A stretch of DNA of 64,000 nucleotides from Muscardinus avellanarius (GCA_963383645.1 OY726576.1:11403211-11467210); one strand, 5' to 3'; numbered from the stretch's first letter, positions 20,662 to 33,325 are shown. Numbers and translations: made by a program. Notes: generated by a model from the sequence alone, not told the origin.

Positions 20662-21384
20662 TTTTAAAAATTTATTTATTTATTATTGTGGACTTGCTTT
20701 CCTAATACATGATGAAAGAGACTCAGAAAGGTCACGGAATTACTCTGGGGCACACAGTCATGCATGGAACATGAGGACAAAACCCAGAATTCAACAAGCA
20801 AGTGGGAGAGAAAGAAGATACTTTAAAGAGTGAAATGGGCCGATAAAGGCTTCTTATTAGTCAATTTTGTGTGGTTGCTAAACATCAAACTCTGGGCAAG
20901 ACACCTCAGGCTTCATCCAGGGGTTGAAAGGACCAAGTTTTCAAAGCTCCAGCTACCGTGGCCATTAGTCACACCTTTCTTATCTGGAAATCCCAGGTCC
21001 AGACCCACCTCTATCTGTCGTCAGAGCTGCTTGCTTCAGCACCATCTGGGCTCCATGTCATGCAACCCCATCTTCCCTGAGATCCCAGACCTGCTCAGTA
21101 ACTGGAGGCTTTGGGTTCCTGGGATGGAGATACAGCAGACAACGCACCAAGCCTGGCATTGGCAGCATTAGCAAAGAAGATGTTCAAGGGACAAGATCGC
21201 AGCTTCTACAGACCTCCCCACACCTCGGAATAGACCTCAAAAAATTATTCACATGGTCTTTAGGTTTTGCAAATTTTTCAAAAGAAAAATCTATTCATCC
21301 TAACCAGTTAACACAGCTGTCTCTTTCCGCTCTGAGTTCTAGTCTATCACACTTCGTTTTGGGTTTCCAAATCAAAAGAATTAA
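20662..21384. other. Unique sequence, no gene recognised
   Basis: A 113-codon plus-strand open frame (20830-21171) has no recognisable domain, and its codon pattern gives no support. No repeat family recognised. Confidence 0.45.
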
Positions 21385-21385
21385 A

Positions 21386-21490
21386 TAGGGCTGGGGATAT
21401 ATCTCAGAGGTAAAATACCCCTGGGTTCCATCCCCAGTACCACCAAAGAAAAAGAAACAAACAACAACAACAAAAAAAAAAACCCAAAAC
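21386..21490 (+). mobile_element. ID-like right arm only (5'-truncated SINE)
   Basis: GGGCTGGGGATATATCTCAG to CATCCCCAGTACCACC, followed by an A-rich (CAA)n tail. The B1 arm is absent. Confidence 0.85.
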
Positions 21491-21501
21491 CCGTTAAATT
21501 A

Positions 21502-21893
21502 TGCAGGGCATGATGCTAGTATTTCTGTAATCCCAGTACCTAGGAGGCTGACACAGGAAAATCACCGTTTCAAAGTCAGCCTCAGAGCCGGGCGTGGTGG
21601 CTCACGCTTGTAATCCCCGCGCTTGGGAGGCAGAGACAGGAGGATCGCGCAGGTTCGAAACCAGCCTTGCGTGCTGGCTTAGGAGACCCTGTTTCCAAAT
21701 TTTAAAAAATGTAAAAATAGGTCTGGGAGTGTAGCCCGGACGTAGAAGGGCTTCCAGGAACCCCAGTACCACCAAAGCCAGCCTCAGCAAATTAGTGAGA
21801 CCATGTTCCAAAGTAAAAATAAAATAGGGCTAGGGGTATAGGTCAAAGATAGAATGTCTATGGGTTCAATCTTCAGTATCAAAAAAATAAAAA
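21502..21893 (+). mobile_element. B1-dID SINE, classic type, split by another SINE
   Basis: The left part (GCAGGGCATGATGCTAGTAT to AAAGTCAGCCTCAG) and the right part (AGCCTCAGCAAATTAGTGAG to CAATCTTCAGTATC) are one classic copy interrupted at 21586-21773. Confidence 0.93.
21586..21773 (+). mobile_element. B1-dID SINE, hairpin type, nested
   Basis: AGCCGGGCGTGGTGGCTCAC to CCCCAGTACCACC, flanked by AAAGTCAGCCTCAG (21572-21585) and AAAGCCAGCCTCAG (21774-21787), a 14-bp duplication differing at one base. The hairpin region is disturbed: CCAGC and GCTGG arms with a seven-base loop. Confidence 0.95.
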
Positions 21894-22222
21894 ACACGTA
21901 TTAAATTACTTTGGGGGATGTTATGATATCTGAAGTATTTTCAGCTTTTTAAAAAAATTATCATTTCTAGTGATTTAGTTTTTCATGTTAAGTAAATGTT
22001 TACTCTATAGCCATTCTTATAATAATTTATTTCTCTTCCCCAGGCCCTGAAGAAAATAGTACATATATAAATGTCAGCATCATAAAGCCAGCATCTCCAC
22101 CCAGGGTAAGAACAAGAAGAAAGATGAGGAGGTGAGATGGAAGAAAAAACAGGACGAAAAGGAAAGTCCCACAAATACAAGAACCGGGCTCGATGGAACC
22201 AACCAGATTGAATGCACCTTGA
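21894..22222. other. Unique sequence, no gene recognised
   Basis: AT-rich on the left. No gene or repeat family recognised. Confidence 0.45.
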
Positions 22223-22238
22223 CCTTTCAGTAGGTTTT

Positions 22239-22306
22239 ACTTATTTATTTTTTTGTATTGGGAATTGAACTCAGGGCCAGTCTACTGCAAGCTATACTCT
22301 TGCACA

Positions 22307-22340
<34 letters not shown>

Positions 22341-22493
22341 GTCATCATCATCATTATTATTACTATTACTACTACTGCTACGATTATTTTGAAACAGGGT
22401 CTTGCTAAGTTGATGAGGTTGGCCTCAAATTTGTGGTCCTCCTGTCTCAGCCTCCCAAGTACTGGGATTATAGGTGTGTACCACTTTGCCCAG
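22239..22493 (-). mobile_element. B1-dID SINE, classic type, with internal ATT expansion
   Basis: Antisense copy from TTATTTATTTTTTTGTATTG to GTGTACCACTTTGCCCAGC. The A-rich linker between the two arms has expanded into an (ATT)n/(ATC)n/(ACT)n array (about 22307-22387). CTTTCAGTAG-GTTTT (22224) and CTTTTCAGTAGTTCTTT (22494) are the likely target-site duplication. Confidence 0.93.
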
Positions 22494-25400
22494 CTTTTCA
22501 GTAGTTCTTTTATCCCTAACAGACAAATGACTATTTGTTATTTTTATCTGACATTTTTGGCATCTGATTTCCCTTACAGAAGGCCAAGGAAGTCCGACTG
22601 GGAGTTCACTGATACCTGGATACTTGAAGGTGTCAAATACCATCTACTTTGTCCATTCCATAAGCTAGATCGTTCATCTAGTGCAGTATTTTCTTCCTTT
22701 TTTTTTTTTTGGTGGGGGGAGATTCTTTCTTTTATTTTTGTCTTTCTCCATGGCCAGACAAGGGCCAATAGGATTCCAAGGAACCTGGAAGGTGGCAGCA
22801 AGACAATGGAGATTCTGCTAGCAAAATTTAACAGCAGGCCCTTAAAGCAATGGTTCTATAATATATAAAAGACATAACATGTAATAATGGCATTATCATG
22901 TCTCCCCTTCTGCTGGCTTTGGTAATGACAATCCATCCCTCAAACTTATTCTGAAGAATGATTCTTTTAGTGCTATTTTTTAAAATTATAAAATCTCCAC
23001 ATTTTCTTGTGCTCTTTAATATGCTACTACGGATGGGAAAAATGGGCTTAGCTAGGTAATAAAAATATGCACATCCACACAATTTCATTCCGACCAAGCA
23101 GAATCATGTGGCTGAAAGCACAGGCCGAATGAGAGGGAGCTTATTCACATCAGAATGGCTTTCCTAGGTTCACTTTGCATGTATCAACTCATTGCAAAAA
23201 AATAAAATAAAATAAATAACAGCAAACCTCGGTTCTACCAAGTGGTCACCACGCCTAGAGGCACAGGCAAAGATGCACTGAGTGGGTTGGTAATATTATA
23301 GGAAAATATTACCACAATTTAATAACACCATCCATTCCGACTTTCTGGCCACCTCGAAGTCCTACAAGAAAATAGCAGATATGCAGTTCAGAACTACAAG
23401 GGGTTAATGCTACATGGCACTGGATAATAGAATACTGCAGAGTGTGAGTAAGATGTTCAGATATGAGCAATCGCAGGGTAAAGAAATGTCCCCTATGGTT
23501 GGGCGAGGGAGATAAGCGCTGTCATCCTTTGGCCTGGTGCCAGGGTCTGAGACAATTGCCATATGTAGCGCTGAGCCTGCTCAGCGAAACTTTGTGCTGC
23601 CCCGAAGTTCCCCGAAGATAAAAGGAATGTCCCTGCTCGGTGGAGGAGGGACAAAAAGGCCTCCTTGGGGACTTTTTATTCCCTGCCATCGGTTTCTCTG
23701 GGAAGGATAGCCTTGTCCTTCATTAACTTCCTCAGTCATGGCTTGCTTAATTACAGAAAAGAGAGAACTCCACTCAAGCCAGCAAAAGCCATGAAAAGAT
23801 ATTTAGCAAAAAGTAGAGACGCACCATTTTTATGTGTAACTATGGGATGAATTCCATGAGCATAATGTGAAGTAAAGGGAGGCTCTAGGTCCATTTCTAC
23901 AAGAATGGAAAACAAGCCCCTAGCGTGATACCTGAGTGCGGCCCCTGTAGCTGTCTGCCTGGCCTGGTCAAGACTGAGAGCAGCAGACATGGGAATAAGA
24001 AGACGGACTGAACAGTGAAGAAGCCCTGCCAACAGTTGCCGCTGTTGCTTCTCATTTTCAAAAGCAGGAAGTAATGGGGGCAGGTAGCGGGGCTGCTGAC
24101 CTCCCGCGGAGAATCTGTTTGTGGGCACTAACTCCTGTCCCTTGTCTGGCTCTCTTTTGCAGATCAAGTCATGCATTCTGAAGGAGCCATTTTGTCTCAT
24201 AGCTCCCCAAATTCAATGCTCTGCACTGAGGGGTGGGGATCCCCAAAGAACTTCATTTTTAGAGGAAGCAGAACACTAAAATTATTACAAGCAGAAGTAA
24301 AAATAAGTATAGTTGAATTATCCTTCCCAGGAAGGAAAAGAATGACTCTGCAGAAGCTGTGCCACATTGAAGGAAGGGAAGGCCACCTTCTCGGGGTGGG
24401 AGGGAGGGATAGGGAAAGCGCATGGGTCTGGCAAGGACGTTAATAATTCACACACATCTGGTAAGTTTTCCCAGTAAAAATAAATTGCTCATATAGCCAT
24501 ATCTGCTCTTCATAGGTGGTTTAGAAGTGTCAAGGAAGCCGTAGACTCCATGGAGATAAATAAAGGAAAAGATAATAGTATCATGGAGGAGAGAGACGAG
24601 AAGTAAGAAGAGTCTAACCACCGTGGAGCATTTTAGAGGCCCTGGGAGTGGCAGAAAGCGACGGCTATGCCAATGAAGTAGAAAATCTGTGCTGCCAATT
24701 GCACACATACTCTGCTGTCCATCGGCATCTGCACATCATGGCCATAAGTGCATACTTGTAACTGGGCGGGGATGCATGTCGGGGGAGGAGGGGCTGGGGA
24801 ATTCACAACAGATTATTAAATAACCTTGAGTAAAATACCAGATCAATGCTCTAGACAGGTGCATCTACCTGTCTCCTAAACCACTCGCAGAAAGACGTGG
24901 AGGTGGTAAGAGCAGATTCTTCAAGAACAATAAGGTTGTAAGGACGGACAGCAGAAACCTCAAAACTATCACAAAGTCTAGCCCAGTAAAACCAGAACGC
25001 TGCATTATTTGACCTTATAATATTCCCCTGTCCTTTCTCTGAAAACTCCTTTCCTTAGACTCTCTTATCAACTGGCTTCAGGGTTAGTGTAGTCAATGAA
25101 CAGCACCCAGGAGATTGGAGAGCAGATCAAAGGAAGAATCCAAGGTTTTTCTTCTGCTTTTTTCCTGCTTTAGGCAGGGTTTCCAGCAGTAGCTGATCTC
25201 CTCCTTGGTTTTTATTTCTGCCAGGAAAATTCTTCCAGCTTACAGATAGTTAGTTACCTGTTAGTAGTTCTGATTCTTGGGTTCTGATAACTCCATTTCT
25301 TCCCTTAGTACATCTTATCCTACCAGGAATAGCAACAGCTTCAAGCTGTTGCCTTACTGATCTTTTGTTTTTATTCAGTTCTTCAGACACTATTATTGGA

Positions 25401-25984
25401 TCTAGTTCCCTATGTTAAATTCTTTCTATCGAAGTACCTGACATGGCTTCTGTGTCCCTGACTGGACTCTTACTGGTAGAACCAGAAAATCCTTCTTCTG
25501 CTGTATAAACAATGTACGCTTCAGGCGTAATTCCTCCCGTAGGAATTCCATGAGTACTTATTGAAGAAAGATATGGTTTAGGATTTCATAATAATTGTGT
25601 TCATATTTGTAAAGAAAGTTAGACATTAGAATTAGGCATTAGAAATGCCTAATAAACGTTTAATAAAGGCCTTAGAAATCACTAGAAAAATGGCACAGGT
25701 TTTATGAAAAGCCGGACCAAAAGATTCTGGATCCAACATCTCACACTGAGGAGAGGAACAGACTCCCTAAAGCAAGCAACCTGTAGTGGATAGCATTAGG
25801 TGCCAAAAGTAAATGGTTTTGTAGGGAGAATAAAAAACGTGGAATAAACTGAACTGTAATTTGGAACATACCAGAGAAATGCTATGAGAATAGAAAAATC
25901 TCACAGCGGGGAAACACAAGAGATTAACAGACTGCTCATAGGACTTGTCCTTAAAGAAGTTTATGAAGCAATGCTGAACAATAC
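22494..25984. other. 3.5 kb unique sequence, no gene recognised
   Basis: No SINE, LINE or LTR is recognisable by eye. It includes a weak acceptor-like string (CTCTCTTTTGCAG, ending 24162) before a 90-codon frame, and a 149-codon minus-strand frame (23751-24200). Neither resembles a known protein, and no donor or conserved reading frame supports an exon. A perfect 9-bp inverted repeat lies at 25632-25652. Confidence 0.45.
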
Positions 25985-26157
25985 TTGGGGGCATTGGGTA
26001 TTGAATTTAGAGGCATTCTACCTCCAATCTGCACCCCAAACCCTTTTTTTATTTTTCAGAAACAGGATCTTGCTAGGTTGCTGAGGCTGGCTGAGGCTGA
26101 GGCTGGCCTTGAATCTGAAATCCTCCTGTCTCAGCCTCTCCCAAGTACTGGGATTTC
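25985..26157 (-). mobile_element. B1-dID SINE, classic type, truncated
   Basis: TTGGGGGCATTGGGTATTGA to CAAGTACTGGGATTTC in antisense. The segment GCTGAG/GCTGGCTGAGGCTGAGG carries a small extra duplication of GCTGAG. The B1 5' end is missing. Confidence 0.85.
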
Positions 26158-26689
26158 GACATTCCACACTGAAGAAAGGAACACACTTTCTACAGCAGCG
26201 TGAAAAAGGTTTCTCTAGCTTTTAAGAAATATTCTAAGAGTCTTGCTTGGTTAGAAACAATTCAACATATCTCTTAAATAATGACATTTGGTTCTAGTCT
26301 CACTGTAGTGGGGAGAAGAATCCCACAATGAGAATGTGATGGGACCACACAACACTAAAAATGAAAAGTCACTAGGCTAGCTTCAGGTTTAAAATGTGTA
26401 ACAGTGTATTTGCATGATGATAGAGGAGACACAAGGTCAGTGTCAGCTGTGAGCACTGGCTGCCAAAGGCGGCCCTTGCAGAATAAAAGGAGGATGTGAC
26501 CTTGGTTCACCCTTCAGGTCTTTTTGGTCTGGCCTGAGCTGGGAGTGAGGACACTGCCCAGGAGGAACACCAGGTAGGCTTCATCCCAGAGAGGTACAAG
26601 GGACACAGGATGTAGCCAGGTCTCAGAGAACTGTCTCCCACAACAGTATTTCTGTTGGTGTTACACTGATGCTTCTAAAGTACTACGGC
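26158..26689. other. Unique sequence, start of the SINE-free interval
   Basis: No gene or repeat family recognised. Confidence 0.45.
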
Positions 26690-26820
26690 TTCTCAGAGAT
26701 TGCACTCTGATTGCATTTCCCTGACTGCTAAGGATGGTGCCCATTTTTCCATTTGCTGTTTATTTGTATTTTTTGAGAAGTGTCTATTTAGTTCAATTGC
26801 CCATGTATTGATTGGGTTAA
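26690..26820 (-). mobile_element. LINE-1 ORF2 3' fragment, ancient
   Basis: GATTGCATTTCCCTGACTGC, then TTTGAGAAGTGTCTATTTAG and GCCCATGTATTGATTGGGTT, match the antisense of the LINE-1 ORF2 3' region (order: GATTTGCATTTCTCTG, GAGAAGTGTCTGTTCA, CCCACTTTTTGATGGGGTT). Only about 130 bases remain. Confidence 0.7.
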
Positions 26821-28724
26821 TTTGGGAAATTTTTTTTTAAGTTTGAAAAGAAAATTGTTAAAAGTGTTCTGTGACTGTCAATTTGCTCTGCAGAACTTAT
26901 AATAAGTAATACTGTGTATTTAATTATTTTAACTCCTGTGTAATATGCTTTAAAATAATGAAAAATCCTAACAATACATACACACACACATACACACATT
27001 TTCTGGAAAGCTGGCTATTAAACATTAAGTGCACACTGGTGAATTCTAGAATGGATTTTTCATGTTGGTCCATGCGAATTCTAGTTCTATGAGCATTCCT
27101 AACTGGTTGTTTTACTTCATGTGAGTTCCTTAAGCTTTCTTGACTTCAGTAATAGGTAAAATAGGTAAGTGGAGGCAGCGTTGACTTTGGAGGGTTGGTT
27201 TGCAAATTAAACCGCCTACATTTTAAATGGGGCTTAAACAATGATAAACTTTCAAAAGTGCCAATTATTACATATTGGGCCATATATTGTAATCATTACG
27301 TTGGATTATATAAGATAAATGTTTTATTCAAAATGTTTTATTTAAAGACTAGAAAGCAATATGTTTTTGATTGATTTCATTCAAAGTGGTTTAAAATAGA
27401 AGCTTGATGTACAAAAAAGAGGATAAGGTTTATGGAAATTGCCTTGAAAATCCCCTTGGCTAGGGATCATAAATTATTTCTATAAAGTTTTATGGTTCAA
27501 AATGTGCATTCTAACACACCACCTTCGTTATATCTCCACAACCAGCAGATCCTACTTGACCATAAGCATTTCTGCAGTGTTTCTGATCCAGCCAGGAGTT
27601 CTTTTCGTTTTCTTACAGCAAACCAGAAACAACTTTGGCTTGTCCCTAAAAATCAAACTAAAGCTGCCCTATGACTTTTTGACCTCAAGGGAAGCTGACC
27701 ATCCCAAGGGAAGTCCAAGGAGCTCCTCTCTCTGTTGTCTTTATTAACCTGTAACCAGCAGACAAGTTGCTTTTCCTGTTTGCCAGTTGCCTTTGTACCA
27801 AAATGTTCCCTCCCCTCGAATACCCTCTGAGCCTCACTATAGAGTGGGAGCTAGATAACAGGAAGCAAAGAAAACTGGTTTGTGCTGTGGTCAACAACAC
27901 AGAAGTTAATGTGTCACTACAAGATGGTTAAGAAAAGATAACATTTAAGATAACATAACCTTTCCCCAACCGTGGTTCAGAACAATTTTAGTGTTTTGTG
28001 GTAGTTGTTCTTATGCAGAAAGATTTTCTTATTGGTACATCTAAACAAATGCAGGGGATGTATGCATTTGATTGTACTTGTGTGTGTATTTGCATATATA
28101 TTGACGACCATCCACTATTACCCATATATACATGATATATGTGACTATATTAAAAACACATTCTTATGGCTACTTTCATTTATACTAAGTCCAAAGGATC
28201 TTATATTTGATGTATGTGCTTAATAGAGTATTTATTTAAAGGATTTCTCTTCCCCTAGGGGTAAAAAGCTTAGCCAAGGTATATTTTGCTTTTGCTTGTA
28301 GTAAGCATCCAAGAAGAGACAAGAAAGAATGCTAGATAATGTATACATTCCCCGGATATGGTATTGTCAACCTATTTGTAATAAGCTAGATACTAATACT
28401 TTCAATTTTAGAGCACTCAATATCTCGTTTTTGTACCATTTGTAAATAGATAAGTATGTTTTTTAATACATTCATTATTTTTGTCTACTCAGAATCCCCC
28501 TCTTTTGCAACAAAATCCTTATTTTCTTTCTGAAAACTATTCTTGCTCTATTATCTATTTTAGTTATTTAGATGGAGCTAACACCTGACTCCATGGTGAT
28601 TAGATAATTTTGGCCTGGGTAGTAAAATGTCCTTCTGCCACCATTACTGATTCAGGCTGGGACACATTACTAATTCAGACAATGAGAACCACCTCAGAGC
28701 TTCTGCATGGAATTACCTAATAAA
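26821..28724. other. AT-rich unique sequence, no gene recognised
   Basis: Contains a short CA run (26972-26998). I see no SINE, exon or RNA gene. 27480-27900 is less AT-rich and could be a decayed LTR, but I cannot identify one. Confidence 0.45.
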
Positions 28725-28982
28725 ATGTAAGGATGGAGTCATGGAGCTATCTCTAGCATCATATAGAGAAACTTGAATAGCCAAAGCCAACAGAGAGAAA
28801 GCAGAGTCAAGAGATGGTGAGAAAAGCACATTTTTATCACTCTGGTCAATTTTATGAAATTCCACTAGTTCTAGTTCTACTGGTTCTACTATTCTCAGTT
28901 CTACTAGTCCACTGGTAGCCTCATTTATGAAATTTTCTGACTGGGTTTCTGTCACTTGCAATGAAAAGAATGTTATTCTCCA
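28725..28982 (+). mobile_element. Old LTR-like repeat, 3' part (family not named)
   Basis: AAAGCCAACAGAGAGAAAGC, AGTCAAGAGATGG and GGGTTTCTGTCACTTGCAAT are landmarks of an old interspersed repeat whose 5' part I also see at 58015-58215. The middle contains a small array of TTCTACT-like units (28857-28912). Confidence 0.4.
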
Positions 28983-31287
28983 CCCCTATTCACATACTCA
29001 ACTGTTTTTTTATAATGTTGACCTGGAAAAATAAATACTGAACTCTCTGCTTAAAGATTAGTCCTTGTTGATGTTCGCTGATGGTTTTGTATTCTACCAG
29101 CTCTGAAAATACCATCAGCTCCATTCTGTTTTTCTATCTTTTTTGCAAGGAAAGCATGAGAAAACTTTCCAGGGACCTTGATAAAATAATTACATGCATG
29201 ATACCTACTTGTCAAAAAAAATCCCCAAAGAGGCAAGTATGCTATGAATCCAAGGTACTTTTCAATTGTCAAAGACAATTGCCAATTTTTTGTAGTCTAG
29301 AATCCTGTTTTCTTTCCAAAATGCACATTCAGTTCCTTTTAGAGAGGAGCAATAACCTTGTGTGTCTTGGCAGACAGGCAAACCCAGCTTCCTGTCTCGG
29401 ACAGTGATGGCCCAAGAGCTTTTTAATGATGGCTTTTTTAATATGCCCGTATAGTGTGAAGAGGCAAATGTAGGTCTCAGCTCAGGCCAATCAGCGCTTC
29501 TATCCTGAGGCTTTGAGTTTGAACCATCAATATCAAAATAGGAGATAGAATTGTTTGCCCTTTTTAATCATGGAGCTCACACCAGACTTTTCTTTAACTA
29601 AGATGGTCCTTTCAATTTTCTATTGGCCACAAATTGAGACATGAAAGACCACTACTTATTTTTAAGTGCTACTTATTTTTAAGTGCTCAAAGCATTTCTG
29701 CTTAGTAATCAAGTCTATAATTTTTATAAGAATGCTTTATTTTATTGGTTGCTCTAACTCACCTTTTTCTCTGCTAGAAAATGTGAAGGTATTTGATCTT
29801 TCCTAGTAAGTAGGACCCTTACCCATTATCAATGATCTCCTTAAGGCTGGTAATGGCTCTACATTTCACATACTGTTTTAATACTCCCCAATGAATTTCA
29901 ATTGTGAATTTGAGTTTGTTTAAAGAAATTCAATGATATCTTCCTCAACTCTCTAGCTTGTCTTTTACTGACTTAGGACAGCTTTCTGAATGTTTCGCAC
30001 TTTAGAGATCATTATGTTTGCTCAGTAAAAGGAAAGAGAATGAGAAAGAAGAGTAGAAACGATTAGCTATTGCTGTGGGGAACAGGAGCTTGTGCCTCAG
30101 CCATCCCAAGTTTAGCACTCACCTGTTGTTTATCCTGGAGTACAATTGCTCCATTTTGATAAGGTCCAAGTTGTTAATCCATGAATTGAAGACAATGAGC
30201 TCTACTCTGTAGAGCTTGCTAAACTAACTGTAGCAGAAATTCACTAAATGCAAATTTCTACATTCCTGTCCTGAAAACAGGACATTTATATTTTCTGCCT
30301 TCTTGTCCTTGTGGCATACCTAATTCTGAAGACCCTTCCCTAATACATGGTGCTTATTTTAAGACATAGAATTTCTAGCATTCACCGTTTCCTTGTTTGA
30401 GCTAGACCAGCATCAGTTGTTATCTTTATTGGTATTTATTCTTATTTATAAATCCTGATTCCAATGAAAAGTTCCCTAAGTATTTGGATGTAAGTTTACC
30501 CATTCACATTTTTCACTATATAAAGTTCCTACAGAAAGAACAAAGAAAAAACCAACAATCAATTGCTCACTGTTGTAATGCCACTTGGCACGTGGTCCCC
30601 AAACTTGGGGTTTGATAAACAAGTAAGATGAGAAGTAAGATAAGACCCAGAGTTTATAGATTATAAATTTGTCAAGAAAGAATATTAGAATGACAAATAA
30701 TATCAGGACGAGCCCCCATGGACCAGGGAGTAAAATGGCCCCATGCTAAGCAATTAATCAAATCCGTACAAGTTGCAATGTCGCAGCTCTTCCAGTTTTT
30801 ATGGTTTTGGAAAAGCACCAGTGGGACATAGCTGAGTGTGACAAGTTTCTCATTCAAAGAAATATCCACAAAGACACACTGTGAAGATGGAAGTGGACAG
30901 GCAGGAGTGCTGATGATATAAAGGAAGTGACATTATTTCATATAGTAAAGGGAAGACCTAGTGACTAGCCTTGTTTGTAGAGAGGCGGCCTTGCTCATTA
31001 TAGGGCAGTAGACGAATGTTTACTTTGTCATTATGAACTTAGTTCAAAACTTGTGAACTGGTTGACTGTTGGTCTAATATGGAGTGAAAATGTTTTTTGT
31101 TTTTTTTTCTTGGTTCATTCAGTTTAAAACTTGAAGGCTTTCAGACAGGTATGAGTGTACTTTCCATCTCGAGAAAAATTATGCTGCTTATTACAAAATA
31201 AGCGTTACCCTTTTCTCACCAAAATTGCCTTTCTGAATGATTAAGTGGATCAAAACCCTCCTGTTCATAGTATAGACCAGATGTGAA
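28983..31287. other. 2.3 kb unique sequence, no gene recognised
   Basis: AT-rich with a perfect 17-bp tandem duplication at 29654-29687. The 108-codon plus-strand frame (29081-29407) has no known motif. No SINE present. Confidence 0.45.
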
Positions 31288-31480
31288 TTAGCTTCATCTG
31301 TAAAGGGCCAGATTAGACTTTGTGAACCATATCATCTATTTCAGCTACTCAACTTTGCCACTATAGCACAAAAGCAGGCATAGCATTGGATAAATAAACA
31401 GATTGAGTTTTGTCCCAATAAAATTTTATTTACAAAAATAAGCAATGAGTTAGTTTTGACCCCAAGGGCCTGATCCTTGG
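31288..31480 (+). mobile_element. hAT-type DNA transposon remnant (family uncertain)
   Basis: CTGTAAAGGGCCAGATTAGA, TTTGTGAACCATATC, CAGCTACTCAACTTTGCCA, GCAGGCATAGCATTGGATAA and AATAAAATTTTATTTACAAA follow in the order of a common old mammalian DNA element (TGTAAAGGGCCAGATAGTAA type). The terminal GACCCCAAGGGCC is degenerate. Confidence 0.6.
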
Positions 31481-33262
31481 TGTAGACTATAGAGGGTTTT
31501 TTTTTTTAATAATTTTTTATCTTAGGAGATGTTATATGGTCTTAAAAATGCATATGAATATGTGTTTCACCAATTTGATTGGTCAATAAAAAGAATAAAT
31601 GGGTGTACCTCTAAGTCTTAAAGCTGAACTTTGGGTTGTGCATGGACCATCCTTGAACATTTTACCTGGAGTGCTATTCTATACTAAATAAATCAGACTG
31701 ATGAAAATCCAGTGTTGTTGGTAGAAGTCAAAATGGAGAACTAGGTTTTGAAAAATAGAATTTAGAAAAAGTAGTATTTGTAGGAATACTACTCTTGAAG
31801 AGATTTCAATCAAATTCAAATTGATTCAATTTGAAGACACAAGATTAAGTAATTAGGTAATTCAGATATCCCTAAGGAGCGATCACAGAAAGAATTTAAT
31901 TTTTAGTAACTTTTCTCTTGAGCCTTATAATTATATTTAGTATACAATTTTATGTTGTTCTTCATTTGTTATTTTTAGAGCTCTCAAGTTCTCAGGAAAG
32001 TCCAGTTGGGTCAGACTGTTAGATTTGCCAATATATATTTTTGTCCTTTTTTTGACGAAGGGCTAAGTTACAATTCCCTTGTAATTAAAAAAAAAAAAAC
32101 TTTAGAGTCAGTGAGGACCATATGAGGGGGTTCATGTCAACAGAATGTGGTGAAGTGAGATATGTCATTTCCAGGACAGGCTAATAATACAGCTGTCATC
32201 TGTGATCCGCCCTCATTTTCCTTTTCCATAGTAACTCTAGATGCCATGAGTTAAAGATAACTGAACTATAAGATGGAAAATGTCTGAGACCCTGATCTAC
32301 CTCATGAACAAGATCCAACCAACAGAACTGATAAGAGCTTTACCTGCGTAAGAAACAAATTATTATAAAGCTGCTGAGAATGGAGGTGTCATGTGTGACA
32401 ACTCATCTTCCCTAATACATGGATTTACAGGTAATGAACAGTATGTTGGTGAGGTAAAGACTAAGGGGACAGACCGAGGTAAAATGGAGGCCTGTGCAAA
32501 GGGAGGAGTAACCCACTGAGGGGCTCTATTCCTGATCTACCCCCATTAGAGTCCATGTGGAAGTGGGAGCTGTATAAGACACTAATGGGCAAGTAACAGG
32601 TGATGTCACAGGACAGATGCTCATGCCATCTCTTGAAGGACAGAAGCTGATGTATGATTTTACCATGTATATAAAATCAGAGTGGGATACATGTATCAGG
32701 GTTTGTATATTAGTGCCTTTATTATTTTTGTTTTGATACAGATAATTAAAAATTTCATTGCGGATCTCTTTTATGTTCAGAGAATCATTTGGAAACCATC
32801 TCCCCATGCTGACTGAATGAGTTTTTCAGAAGGATGTGGTTAGACTAGAAATAGAGACCATCTCAGGTTATGTCTGCTCCAACCCATCTAAGGTCATCAT
32901 CAGTCATCACTGTGTATATCCTATTCCACTAACAAGAACATCTTTAACATGAAGGGGGATATAAGGAGTAGCTAGCCATTTGGATTTCTGGCCTTGTTAT
33001 CCTGCTACCCAAACCATTCTCATTGTAAAGTGGATGAATTAGGTTATTCTAACTGACATGTTTTAATTCATCTGACTCCTCTTATTTTGATTCCAGAACG
33101 TACAGGTCATGATCACCTCAAAGTTTCTCACCCTCCTAGTTTTTATTATAATAGGCATTTTAATTTTATGCCATCTCATAAGTTTAAATAACTCATAAAA
33201 TGGCATCTAAGTCTTATGCATCCAACATATGAATTTGGAAAACATAAGTTTGGTTCTGAAAG
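31481..33262. other. AT-rich unique sequence, no gene recognised
   Basis: About 1.8 kb with no SINE. A 93-codon minus-strand frame at 32526-32807 has no recognisable motif. Confidence 0.45.
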
Positions 33263-33266
33263 ATGG

Positions 33267-33325
33267 AATTTTTTTTAATTTTCTATTGGTCCATTGTAGT
33301 CATACATCTCAATGGGATAAAAGAT
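33267..33325 (-). mobile_element. LINE-1 3' end fragment
   Basis: T-rich sequence followed by TCTATTGGTCCATTGTAGTC, the same 3'-end signature as at 11875 (ATTGGTGCATTATAG). Only about 60 bases are recognisable, consistent with extreme 5' truncation. Confidence 0.5.

Noticed and set aside
24150..24443. Splice-acceptor-like CTCTCTTTTGCAG followed by an open frame
   Set aside because: The downstream frame has no recognisable protein similarity, and no matching donor or neighbouring exon was seen. Such strings are expected by chance in this amount of sequence.
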